From positions 145,803 to 209,802 of the forward strand of contig NZ_LT635838.1 of the NCBI RefSeq assembly GCF_900128475.1: 64,000 nt of DNA. Reading direction: 5' to 3'. Shown in pieces: positions 32,936 through 42,700 of this stretch (position 1 is the stretch's first letter; each line of letters starts with the position of its first letter). Source of the DNA: Mediterranea massiliensis (GTDB lineage Bacteria > Bacteroidota > Bacteroidia > Bacteroidales > Bacteroidaceae). The position numbers and the translations under genes are program-made. The notes under the pieces were generated by a model. That model was not told the DNA's origin, did not search any database, and was given only the letters and a program-made list of their open reading frames with translations.

Positions 32936-34813
32936 ATGTCTCCCATCCTGCAAGTAGAAAACCTCACCAAGTCGTTCGGCGACCTGGTTTTGTTTGAAAA
33001 TATATCCTTCGGCTTGGCCGAAGGCCAACGTGTCGGACTGATTGCCAAGAACGGCAGCGGCAAGTCCACCCTGCTCAACATCCTCTCGGGGAAGGAGGGC
33101 TACGACGAGGGAAAGATATCCTTTCGTCGGGACCTTCGTGTGGGCTATCTGGAACAGAGCCCCTCGTACCCCGAAGAGCTGACCGTGCTCGAAGCCTGCT
33201 TCCATCACGGCAACACGACCGTAGACCTCATCAAAGAGTATGAACACTGCATGGAGACCGAAGGCCATCCCGGTCTGGACGAGCTGCTCGTGCGCATGGA
33301 CCACGAAAAGGCGTGGGATTACGAGCAGAAAGCCAAGCAGATACTTTCCCAACTGAAGATACGTGACTTCAACCAGCAGGTGAAGCACCTTTCCGGCGGG
33401 CAGCTGAAGCGCGTGGCACTGGCCAACACCCTTATCACCGAGCCCGACCTCCTCATCCTCGACGAGCCTACCAACCACCTGGACCTCGACATGACCGAGT
33501 GGCTGGAAGAATACCTGCGCCGCACCAACCTGACGCTGCTCATGGTGACGCATGACCGCTACTTCCTGGACCGTGTCTGCTCCGAAATCATCGAGATAGA
33601 CAACCGTACGCTCTATTCCTATAAAGGAAACTACAGCTATTACCTGGAGAAGCGGCAGGAGCGCATCGACGCCAAGACGGTGGAGGTGGAGCGGGCCAAC
33701 AACCTGTACCGCACCGAGCTGGAGTGGATGCGTCGCATGCCCCAGGCCCGCGGTCACAAGGCCCGTTATCGCGAGGATGCCTTCTACGAACTGGAGAAGG
33801 TGGCCAAGCAGCGCTTCCACGACACCAACGTGAAGCTCGATGTCAAGGCTTCCTACATCGGCAACAAGATTTTCGAGGCCGACCACCTGTGCAAATCCTT
33901 CGGCGACCTGAAGATACTGGACGACTTCTCCTACATCTTCGCCCGCTATGAGAAGATGGGCATCGTGGGTAACAACGGGACGGGCAAGTCGACCTTCATC
34001 AAGATACTGATGGGACTGGTGAAGCCCGACAGCGGTACGCTGGACATCGGCGAGACCGTCCGCTTCGGTTACTACTCGCAGGACGGACTTCAGTTCAATG
34101 AGCAGATGAAGGTCATCGATGTGGTGCAGGACATTGCCGAGGTCATCGAACTGGGCAACGGCCGTCGGCTCACCGCCTCGCAGTTCCTCCAGCACTTCCT
34201 CTTCACGCCCGAGACGCAGCACAGCTATGTCTACAAGCTGAGCGGAGGTGAACGCCGCCGCCTCTACCTCTGTACGGTGCTGATGCGCAATCCCAACTTC
34301 CTGGTGCTGGATGAGCCCACCAACGATCTCGACATCGTTACCCTGCAGGTGCTCGAGGAATATCTGCAAGGCTTCAAGGGATGCGTCATCGTCGTCAGCC
34401 ACGACCGTTACTTCATGGACAAGGTGGTGGACCATCTGCTGGTGTTCAACGGTGGGGGCGACATCCGCGACTTCCCCGGCAACTACACGCAGTACCGTGA
34501 ATGGAAGGAGGCCAAGGCACGCCACGACAAGGAGCAGCAGGCTGCCGCCAAACCGCAAGCTGCCGCGAAGCCCGCCCGCACCCGGCAGGACGAGAAGCGC
34601 CGCATGAGCTTCAAGGAACGCCGCGAGTTCGAGCAGCTGGAGAAGGAGATTGCCGACCTCGAAGCCGAGAAGAAAGCCATCGAGGAAGCCTTGTGCAGCG
34701 GCACGCTTTCGGTGGACGAGCTGACGGAGAAGTCCAAACGCCTGCCGCAGCTGACGGACCTGATTGACGAGAAGACGATGCGCTGGCTGGAGTTGAGCGA
34801 GATAGAAGGATAG
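32936..34813 (+). CDS. ABC-F family ATPase, Uup-like
   Basis: Ribosome-associated ATPase of 625 aa with two nucleotide-binding domains and no membrane part. Walker A is AKNGSGKSTLL in the first and GNNGTGKSTFI in the second domain; the signatures are LSGGQLKRVALA and LSGGERRRLYL; Walker B boxes are LLILDEPTNHLD and FLVLDEPTNDLD. The inter-domain linker (YYLEKRQERIDAKTVEVERANNLYRTELEWMRR) and a Lys/Glu-rich coiled-coil C-terminus are as in Uup. ATG 32936 gives MSPILQVENLTKSFG. Upstream is a short AT-rich repeat of ATTCTTCATT words. The PHP phosphatase gene follows 16 bp later in one operon. Confidence 0.92.
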   Translation: MSPILQVENLTKSFGDLVLFENISFGLAEGQRVGLIAKNGSGKSTLLNILSGKEGYDEGKISFRRDLRVGYLEQSPSYPEELTVLEACFHHGNTTVDLIKEYEHCMETEGHPGLDELLVRMDHEKAWDYEQKAKQILSQLKIRDFNQQVKHLSGGQLKRVALANTLITEPDLLILDEPTNHLDLDMTEWLEEYLRRTNLTLLMVTHDRYFLDRVCSEIIEIDNRTLYSYKGNYSYYLEKRQERIDAKTVEVERANNLYRTELEWMRRMPQARGHKARYREDAFYELEKVAKQRFHDTNVKLDVKASYIGNKIFEADHLCKSFGDLKILDDFSYIFARYEKMGIVGNNGTGKSTFIKILMGLVKPDSGTLDIGETVRFGYYSQDGLQFNEQMKVIDVVQDIAEVIELGNGRRLTASQFLQHFLFTPETQHSYVYKLSGGERRRLYLCTVLMRNPNFLVLDEPTNDLDIVTLQVLEEYLQGFKGCVIVVSHDRYFMDKVVDHLLVFNGGGDIRDFPGNYTQYREWKEAKARHDKEQQAAAKPQAAAKPARTRQDEKRRMSFKERREFEQLEKEIADLEAEKKAIEEALCSGTLSVDELTEKSKRLPQLTDLIDEKTMRWLELSEIEG

Positions 34814-34829
34814 GGAGGGACTTGTAGAG

Positions 34830-35702
34830 ATGAATGCATCTATGACACCGATAAACGATATTTGTAAGGCGGCGGTTTCCAACTACCACAGCCATTCCCT
34901 CTATTGCGACGGCCGGGCGGGCATGGAAGACTTCGTCCGCTTTGCCCTGAGCCGGGGCTTTACGTCCTACGGCTTCTCGTCGCACGCCCCGCTGCCTTTC
35001 CCCACGGCGTGGACCATGGAGTGGGACCGCATGGACGACTATCTGGCCGAGTTCCGCCGCCTCAAGGAGAAGTATGCCGGACGCATCGAGCTGTACATCG
35101 GGCTGGAGATTGACTACCTGAACGAAGAGAGCCATCCCGCCGCCGAGTGTTTCCGCCGCCTGCCGCTGGACTACCGCATCGGTTCCGTCCACCTGCTCTA
35201 TGATGCCGAGGGACGCGTGGTGGATGCCGACCTTTCCGCCGACAAGTTCCGGCGGATGGTGGACGAGCACTTTCAGGGGGATGTGGAGCGCGTGGTGCGA
35301 CAGTATTACGAGCGTTCGTGGCGGATGGTGGAGCTGGGTGGTTTCGACATCGTGGGCCATGCCGACAAGGTGCACTACAATGCCAACTGTTACCAACCCG
35401 GGCTGGTGGACGAGCCGTGGTACGACCGCCTCGTGCGCGACTATTTCACTGAGATTGCCCGCCGCGGCTATCAGATGGAAATCAATACGAAAGCCTATGG
35501 GGAGTTGGGCGTCTTCTATCCCGACGAACGCTACTTCCCGCTGCTGCGCGAGCTGGGCATCCGTGTGCAGGTGAACAGCGACGCCCACTATCCCGAGCGC
35601 ATCATCAACGGCATGACCGAGGCTTACCGGGCCCTGCGCCGTGCAGGCTTCACGTCCGTTATGCGGCTTCGGGGCGGACAATGGACGGAATCTCCTCTAT
35701 AA
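34830..35702 (+). CDS. PHP-domain histidinol-phosphatase-like protein
   Basis: Metal-dependent phosphoesterase of 290 aa. The PHP motifs are in order: YHSHSLYCDGRAGMEDFV (motif I), GFSSHAPLPF (motif II), IGLEIDYLNEES, GSVHLLYD, FDIVGHADKVHYN and VQVNSDAHYPE (metal ligands near the C-terminus). The pattern and length match HisJ-type histidinol-phosphatase, but no other histidine genes are nearby, so another phosphate substrate is possible. It follows the ABC-F gene by 16 bp. Its 3' end runs into a 22-bp repeat array shared with the convergent thioredoxin gene. Confidence 0.82.
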   Translation: MNASMTPINDICKAAVSNYHSHSLYCDGRAGMEDFVRFALSRGFTSYGFSSHAPLPFPTAWTMEWDRMDDYLAEFRRLKEKYAGRIELYIGLEIDYLNEESHPAAECFRRLPLDYRIGSVHLLYDAEGRVVDADLSADKFRRMVDEHFQGDVERVVRQYYERSWRMVELGGFDIVGHADKVHYNANCYQPGLVDEPWYDRLVRDYFTEIARRGYQMEINTKAYGELGVFYPDERYFPLLRELGIRVQVNSDAHYPERIINGMTEAYRALRRAGFTSVMRLRGGQWTESPL

Positions 35703-35738
35703 ACCTGTTCTTCGGACAGTATCTATACAGAAAACTCC

Positions 35739-35840
35739 AGTACTTCCGTGCAAGTACTGGAGTATTTCTATGCAAGTACTCGAGTACTTGACTGGAAGTA
35801 CTGGAGTATTCGTCCGTAAGTACCGGAGCTTTTATTTCAG
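35739..35840. repeat. Phased 22-bp repeat array, about 4.5 units, AGTACT core
   Basis: AGTACT or AGTACC starts at 35753, 35775, 35797 and 35819; a second word (AGTAYT/AGTACT) starts at 35739, 35761, 35783 and 35805. Both series step by exactly 22 bp. The core is a perfect palindrome. The array lies between the convergent PHP gene and the exported thioredoxin gene, and its last unit overlaps the thioredoxin stop region (35832). Confidence 0.85.
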
Positions 35841-36245
35841 CAGGAATTCGTCGATGGCCTTCTTGTACGTGGCCTTGTCGGCGGCTCCGTTGATAAGCTG
35901 GGGTTGCTCCTTCATGGGGATGAGCACGAAGAGGGGGATGCTGGTGGCGTTGAACAGTGCGGCCAGTTCCTGCTCCTTGTCTACGTTCACCTTGTAGATG
36001 GTGATTTTACCGGCATATTCCTTGGCCAGTTCCTTCATGATGGGAGCCACCTTGCGGCAGGGACCGCACCAGTCGGCATAGAGGTCGATGATGGCGGGCT
36101 TGTCGCCCTTGTATTTCCATTCCTTGGCATTCCGATAGTCGAACACCTTGTCGATGAACATGGCTTTGTCCATCACAATCACCTCCTGGGCATGCCCGAT
36201 GAGGGCCGCTGCCGCGAGGGCCAGGGTAAGCAATAACTTCTTCAT
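35832..36245 (-). CDS. Exported thioredoxin
   Basis: Thioredoxin-fold protein of 137 aa with a signal peptide (MKKLLLTLALAAAALIGHAQ) and active site ADWCGPCRKVAP near residue 59; the cis-Pro loop is TSIPLFVLIP. It should keep periplasmic thiols reduced or act in oxidative folding, similar to the periplasmic thioredoxins known from Bacteroides. The gene starts 22 bp before the duplication beside IS copy 2. In the restored order it stands directly downstream of trxA (9598-9897) in the same direction. Confidence 0.88.
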   Translation of the reverse strand: MKKLLLTLALAAAALIGHAQEVIVMDKAMFIDKVFDYRNAKEWKYKGDKPAIIDLYADWCGPCRKVAPIMKELAKEYAGKITIYKVNVDKEQELAALFNATSIPLFVLIPMKEQPQLINGAADKATYKKAIDEFLLK

Positions 36246-36267
36246 AACAATGGAGAATTGATAATGG

Positions 36268-36276
36268 ATAATGGAT
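36268..36276 (-). repeat. Target duplication X, inner side of IS copy 2
   Basis: ATAATGGAT abuts the left end of IS copy 2. Its reverse complement equals 9929-9937 beside IS copy 1. Confidence 0.85.
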
Positions 36277-37600
36277 CATTAGTGTCCAATAAAAATGGAC
36301 GAGTTAAAAAATTAATCAAATAGTCCTTCAAAAAGGGGATAATCGAGTTCTTTGATATCGTTGAAATCAGTCTTATCGAACAGGTCACGTAAGTTCGTTT
36401 TGTCCGTTAGAGAGATGCTTAGAATCTGCAAAACTTCATAAGTTGAGCGTTTCAATTGCATATCGTGTTGGACAATAGCTACAAGACAGTATGTGATAAT
36501 AGCTACACTGATTTGAATGCGGACAGCGTTTTCCGTTGTGCCCCAGAATCTTTTTATTTTAAGGTGCTGCTTTAGCCATTTGAAGAATAGCTCGATCAAC
36601 CATCTTTTCTTATAGAGATTAGCAACGTCCAATGCAGAAATATGTGTTGCGTTTGTCAGGAAAGTGAACTCACGGTCACCCTCTTCATCGTAGTAACGAA
36701 TGAATCGGAATGACTCGGTATATTTCTTCTCTGAGAGATATCCGGTCAGTTTCACTTCAGCATCTGTAAGTACATACTTAGGCATCCTACGCTTCCATTT
36801 AACCATTGTGTATTTCAAGTTCGTTTTAGCTCTGACAACGAAAAAGGAACCTGTCAGGTGTATCCTATATAGTTCCTTAAAAAAAGTCATAAGCCCTATC
36901 GAACATATAATAAGCATTTGGTTCATAATGGATTGAACACATCTCTGTAGAGTCGTGCTTCGATGCTGTGGTTACAGTATAGAAGGCAGGAACTTGTGCT
37001 TCAATGTCATATAAGACATGAGCTTTCACTCCTCCTTTCTTTCTTCGGAACTTCGCCCATGGAAATGTGGCTAGACACAACGGAATGGTTGTTGAATCAA
37101 AAGCGTACTTATTTCCTGGGATTTCCAAGATATTGGTCCCTCGCTTTTCGCAAGCTTCCTTCATTATATAGAATGCGAAGTCTTCAAAGATTCTGTAGTC
37201 ACGATTCTGATTAGCATAAGCGAGAGTGGCTTTGGCTATTGGATGGCGTCCCAAACCAAGATGATACTGCTTAGCTCGGTGTGCTTCAAAAGCCACAATT
37301 AGGTCGCGAAGACTCTCACGATTGCTCAGTTGTCCGAACATCATAGCAAGCAGCTGATTCCAGCAGGTGAATTGCTTCACGTAGCGATTGCCATCATACT
37401 TGCGAACGAAGTTGTTGAACTGGGTTCTGTTCAGAAAAGCGGTAAGTTGAGCGAATACGTATTTATCTTGGTTCATAAGCGGCCTTCAATTTGACCGCTA
37501 AGCTACGAATTCAAATCCGTTTCATTCTAAAGGACTGCTTAAAAGACTGTATTTCAATAATTTCAAAGACCGATTAGCTAACTTTTATTGGACAGTAGTG
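36277..37600 (-). mobile_element. IS4-type insertion sequence, copy 2 (1324 bp)
   Basis: Same length, ends and transposase reading frames as copy 1, in the opposite orientation. Plus-strand ends are CATTAGTGTCC (36277) and GGACAGTAGTG (to 37600). Apparent identity of the two copies means recent spread or ongoing gene conversion, and makes them a substrate for inversion. The flanking 9-bp words pair with those of copy 1, not with each other. Confidence 0.9.
36312..37476 (-). CDS. IS4-family transposase (copy 2), two overlapping frames
   Basis: Same product as in copy 1, read on the minus strand: first frame 37476 to 36877, second frame to 36312. The frames join at the same run of seven T (seven A on the plus strand, at 36879-36885). 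The DDE residues and Y-R-E-K signature are unchanged. Confidence 0.85.
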
Positions 37601-37609
37601 AGGACCCAT
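37601..37609 (-). repeat. Target duplication Y, outer side of IS copy 2
   Basis: AGGACCCAT follows the right end of IS copy 2. Its reverse complement equals 11262-11270. Confidence 0.85.
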
Positions 37610-37610
37610 A

Positions 37611-37663
37611 AAAAAGTGTGTGCCAAAGATAGGGAAAATATCCCTTTGCTTTGGCACACTTTT
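37611..37663 (-). terminator. Terminator or attenuator after susD
   Basis: TGTGCCAAAG pairs with CTTTGGCACA, with AGGG/CCCT inside and T-runs outside. It lies 47 bp after the susD stop. In the restored gene order it would sit between susD and the first sulfatase, a place where stem-loops often lower expression of downstream enzymes. Confidence 0.7.
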
Positions 37664-37709
37664 ACCTATTGAAAACACTTAACAGAGAATTTTCAACACA
37701 TATAGTGAT

Positions 37710-39755
37710 TTATTCTCCTTCAGGGAGTGTACCATCATTCATGCTCCAGCCCGGATTTTGGTAAATCGTCGATGTGCTATAATCATTCGAGCCGGAAACA
37801 GCTGTGGTCATACGGAACTCATAATTGCTGATCGGATACAGATATTTGGCTTCCGTCCAGTTCAAGCCATTGAATCCGATATTGCTTGTGCTCTTGCGGT
37901 AAGGCAGGTAATACTTGCCTTCGGCATACTGGTCGTCTTGAGCGGAAATATTGGGTTCATTAGTTGTTCCATAGGGTGCCAAAGTAATCTTAGCGAGCTC
38001 GGCTACGGCATCTTCAGCCACAGGATCTGTATACATCTGATACATGCTGTCCCAGAAATTGAAGCCTTGGATATGTACATTCTGTACTTGGTCTAACGCA
38101 CGCCAGCGCTTCAGGTCGGCAAAGCGGAAGCCTTCGGATGCCAGTTCGATGCGGCGTTCACGACGGATGTTGTACAAGGTTGCGTCTACCTGTACGCCGC
38201 GTGAATAACTACCCCAATCCTGTTTCTCGTTCTCCATCACCGTGTTGCTGATAGTCAGCTGGTAATCGGTGGACATGCCGACGCGTTGGCGAAGCTGCCT
38301 CCAGTAGCTGTCGCAGTTGCCGCCCAGGTTGCCGTTCAGTTCATAGTAAGCTTCGATATAGTTCAGATAAGCCTCAGCCGCACGGAACGTAGGACATCCG
38401 GTGTAGGAAGCCATGGTAGGCTGCATATCTGCCGAAGTGTTCAACCCCTTGCGCAAGCTGTAGCCGGTAGGATTGCCGTTCTCCAACTGTCCCTCAAAAA
38501 TAGGGGCACGGTAGAAATAGCCGTAACCGTCGCTCTTGACATAATCGACCTGATTGGGTCCATAAGACAGCAAATCGCCGGTCTTCAGGATACACATGTC
38601 CATACGCGGGTCGCGGCCGCTAAACAAGTGTTCGTACGTGTCATCTCCCTCATAGCCGGAACCGGTGGCATAAATGGGAAGGCCGTTGGCCATCAGGTAA
38701 GAATCGACCATCGAGCGGGTATACCCCGTATTACCGCTACCGTTGCGTTGCAAGTAGTCCACCACATGATGATACACCGTAGCTTCGGAACTTGTGCTGT
38801 ACCGGCGCCACAACAATACTTCATCCATACCACTCAAATCCACGGAATTGAACATGGCGGCATAATCATCGTACAACTGATGTCCCTGTGCCACAATATC
38901 GGCAGCCTCGATAGCCTGCTCCAAGAAATAACGGACTTCTGTCTCATTATTATAACTGTAGTCGCTGAGGTAATCCATGGAAGCGCCCGGCCAGCCCGGT
39001 CCGTTGGGCACAAAAGCCGTACCGGCATGATATTTTTCCCACGTACCTTCAAACAGGGCTACACGGCTCTTCAACAAGGCGGCGCAATCGCGTGTCAACC
39101 GGTTGCTCATGGGAGGCGTGGCAGACATGTAATTATAGGCCGTATCCAAGTTGGCGATAATGAAACGGGCTACTTCGTTACGCGGACGGCGCTTGGAAGC
39201 TTCACGTACCAAATCGTAATCTTCCGTCAAGGTATTGGTCAGGATGGGGAAATCGCCCAAGTTCTGCAACGCGCGGAAGTAAAACCAGGCACGGAAGAAG
39301 TATACTTCACCCATGTAATGCTTTATATTGGTGTCATTTCCAGTGATTTCACCGTTCTCATAGCGCTGGGGCACCCGCTCCAGAAAATAATTCGCGGAGC
39401 GTATCGCCATGAGATAATCATTCCATAAATTATAATCGCCGACATACGTCATTCCGGTCACAAAAAGTTCGCTCGGGCTATCCGCTGTCTGATTATCCGT
39501 TCCATTGTCATTGGCAAACAATCCCAGGTTATAACCAGTCCCGTGGGAAGGAAGAGCCACGTTGCTTTTCCCATTGAAACCGCTAGTAGGCAAATCAAAA
39601 ACATACAAATTGGCCGCATACGCACCAAGGTCATTTTCCGCATAAAGGTACTCGGTAGTAGCCACATCAGTAATGGGTTCCAAGTCCAAGTAATTGTTGC
39701 ACGAAATGGTCATCAACCCCGTAGCAACGAACATTGAATATATTATCTTTTTCAT
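37710..39755 (-). CDS. SusD/RagB-type glycan-binding lipoprotein
   Basis: Surface lipoprotein of 681 aa that captures oligosaccharides and forms the lid of the SusC channel. The signal sequence ends at Cys19 (MKKIIYSMFVATGLMTISC), then NNYLDLEPITDVATTEYLY, typical of SusD. The helical TPR-like core is visible in MGEVYFFRAWFYFRALQNLGDFPI, and the late motif in AEAYLNYIEAYYELNG and RRERRIELASEGFRFADLKRW. It follows SusC by 27 bp on the same strand. Its size is at the upper end for the family. Confidence 0.93.
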   Translation of the reverse strand: MKKIIYSMFVATGLMTISCNNYLDLEPITDVATTEYLYAENDLGAYAANLYVFDLPTSGFNGKSNVALPSHGTGYNLGLFANDNGTDNQTADSPSELFVTGMTYVGDYNLWNDYLMAIRSANYFLERVPQRYENGEITGNDTNIKHYMGEVYFFRAWFYFRALQNLGDFPILTNTLTEDYDLVREASKRRPRNEVARFIIANLDTAYNYMSATPPMSNRLTRDCAALLKSRVALFEGTWEKYHAGTAFVPNGPGWPGASMDYLSDYSYNNETEVRYFLEQAIEAADIVAQGHQLYDDYAAMFNSVDLSGMDEVLLWRRYSTSSEATVYHHVVDYLQRNGSGNTGYTRSMVDSYLMANGLPIYATGSGYEGDDTYEHLFSGRDPRMDMCILKTGDLLSYGPNQVDYVKSDGYGYFYRAPIFEGQLENGNPTGYSLRKGLNTSADMQPTMASYTGCPTFRAAEAYLNYIEAYYELNGNLGGNCDSYWRQLRQRVGMSTDYQLTISNTVMENEKQDWGSYSRGVQVDATLYNIRRERRIELASEGFRFADLKRWRALDQVQNVHIQGFNFWDSMYQMYTDPVAEDAVAELAKITLAPYGTTNEPNISAQDDQYAEGKYYLPYRKSTSNIGFNGLNWTEAKYLYPISNYEFRMTTAVSGSNDYSTSTIYQNPGWSMNDGTLPEGE

Positions 39756-39782
39756 AATGATTATAAGCTATCAATTATTGAT

Positions 39783-42700
39783 TTAGAAAGTAACGTTCAC
39801 ACCAAAGGATACCGTGGCCTGCAAGGGGTAAGACTTACCGGAGCTGCTGCCCGTGTATGCCGAATAAGCGGTTTCCGGGTCAAATCCGTTAGGCAAGCTC
39901 GAAATAGTCAACACGTTCTCAGCGCTGACATAGAAACGGAGATGCTGCATGCCAATTTTGTCCAATATATGCTTGGGCAACGTATAACCCACCTGGATGT
40001 TCTTCAGGCGCATGTAGGCACCGTTCTGCATGTAGCGGCTCTGTGTCCGCTGGTTCTTATTATCACTCATGTAGATGCGTGGGAAGTAAGCATCCGTGTT
40101 CGGTCCGAATACCGATGTGGTATTTTCAGGACGGTAGTAATCCAAGTGCGGGGTCAAGCCCGTGGACTGCCATTCACCGCCGTTCAAGCCCCAGAATACC
40201 GGACCGTCCAGCCACAGGTCGCGCTTGGCGACGCCCTGCCAGAACATGCTGAAGTCGATGCCTTTCCAGTCGAGTCCCAGGTTCAGACCGAAGCGGAAAC
40301 GGGGCGTGCTATTACCCAGCTTGACGCGGTCGCCCGGGTCGTCCAACGTTTTGGCACCCTCGTTGACAATGCCGTCATCGTTTTGGTCTACATACATAAT
40401 GTCGCCTTCTGTCCATCCGGAGCCCCAAGAAGGACGGTTGTCTGCCAACCATGCGTCCATTTCCTCCTGGCTCTTGGCGATGCCGTGGGTCTCATAACCC
40501 CAGATATCGTTCAGTTCCTGGCCTTCATAATAAGTATCCAAGGACTTGGATTCATTCGGATAACGTTCTACAAACGAGCGCGAGTCGGAGATATTGAAGC
40601 CGACGTTGTAGTTCACGTTGCCCACGCGGTCACGCCAGTTCAGAGCCAATTCCCAACCCTTGGTCTTCAAGTCGGTATTATTGGTAGAAGGCATGCTCGT
40701 ACCGTAAATGTGGGCGATCTCGGCCGCCGGACCTACCATGTCGAGGGTCTTGCGGATGAAGTAGTCGAAGTTGGCCGTCAGTCGGCTTCTGAACATGGAC
40801 AAGTCGAAACCCACGTTCAGCGACTGCACTGTCTCCCACGTCAGCGTGGAAGCGATGGTGCCGGGCACAAGTGCAATCGAAGGAAATTCGCCATCCATCA
40901 GCCAGGAGCCTCCACTGGTTGCAACTGTCTGCAACAGATACATGGGATAATAGGAAGTAGTATTCTGGTTACCCAGCGTACCCCAAGACAAACGGGGCTT
41001 GAACTGGCTCATCAAATCCTCATCCAAGGGGAAGAATTCTTCACGGGCCACATTCCAACCCAGAGAGAAGGAGCCGAACGTTCCCCAACGGTCTTTGCGC
41101 AGGAAGCGGGACGAGCCGTCGTAACGCACGTTGGCGGCAATGAAATAACGGTCTTTGTAGTCATAGTTGATACGGCCGAAGAAACCCGCGGTAGCCCATG
41201 AATAGGCCGAAGCCTCGTTGATGACGTCTTTGCCGGTAGCGGAGCCTATTTCAGGCACGTTTTCCGTAATCAGGTCCATACGTTCCACATTCAGCACACG
41301 GTTGTTGTACTTCTCGGTATTCATACCGACCATCACCTTGAACATGTGGTCGTCGTTGATGGCAAACTCATAATCCGTGTACAAGCTCGTGGTCAGGTGA
41401 TTGGCACGAGTCCAGCGCTGGAACGCTCCGGTCTGCCCTGCCGTATAATTACCACCGTAAGCCAGCGTCAAAGGTTCGTTATTGACATTGTATTCGTATA
41501 CTCTATTCAAGTTCTGCTTGCGAAACTCATTGATGGTGCGCAAGCCGACGTTGGCATAAATGTTCCAGCCCTTCATCGGATGGAATACCAACTGGCCTTG
41601 CATGTACACGTTGTCATTTTCGGTAATGGAACGGCTTCCATTGGTCAGCTGTGCCAGCTTACCGTTACGCATGTAGTGTCCGTTGGGATCCTGGAAAGGC
41701 ATCGTAGGCCACATACGCACGATGTCGTGATAGAGCAGACCACCCAGGTCGGAATAGAGCGGGTTGTCCAGGTTGGTATGCACGTACTTCACGTTCACTT
41801 CCACATCCAGCCACTTGAAGGGCTGTGCGTTCAGTTTGGCGTTCGTGCTGATGCGTTCGTAAGAATCGTCGCCGAAGCGCAGGTTACCGTCCTGACCCAG
41901 GTAATTGGCCGACACGTAGTACTGCATCTTCTCCGAACCTCCGTTGATGTTCAGGTTGTGCTCATGCGCCCAAGACCATTTGTATTGCTTGTCATACCAG
42001 TCCACGTTGTCATTGGCTTTCTCGTGGAACTGCCAGTTGCCGTTCGTATTGGCCACGGTAGTCGTTGTAATCTCCCCGTTCATGTACTGCTGGATGCGGT
42101 TCATCGTATCGTCGTCGAAGATGACGTTACCGCCACCGTTGACACTACCCTCGTTGAAGTAGTTGGCAAACTGGTAGGAGTTCATCAGGTCGGGCAGTGA
42201 CATCGGACCGTAGTAACGGGCGTTGCCTGAATAGCTCACACTGGCCTTTCCCGCCTTACCTTTCTTGGTCGTAATCAAGATAACACCGAACGCCGCGCGC
42301 GAACCATATATAGAACTTGCAGCCGCGTCTTTCAACACAGAGATGGATTCTATGTCATCAGGGTTCAGGTTATTCATATTACCCTCGATACCGTCAATCA
42401 AAACCAGCGTGGAAGCGGTAGAACCGGTGGAGATGGTTCCTGTACCACGGATGTTGACGTCCATGGTCTGTCCCAGCTGACCACCATATCCGCCTACCGA
42501 AAGGTTCAGGCCCGGCACGGTACCCTGTAAAGACTGGCCGAGGTTGGTTACAGGACGGGATTCCAGCGACTTCGTATCGACCGTAGCCACGGCTTCCGTC
42601 AGGTTGGCCCTGCGCTGCGTACCGAAACCGACTACAACCACCTCGTCAAGCACTTGATTATCCTCTTCCAACGTAACCGAATAAGATGTCTGCGAAGAAT

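Noticed and set aside
9938-37600. Two IS copies flanking 25 kb as a composite transposon
   Set aside because: The outer flanks do not match each other, as they would for a composite transposon. They match the inner flanks of the opposite copy, and the interior carries housekeeping genes (HU, ssb, mutY, RNase G).
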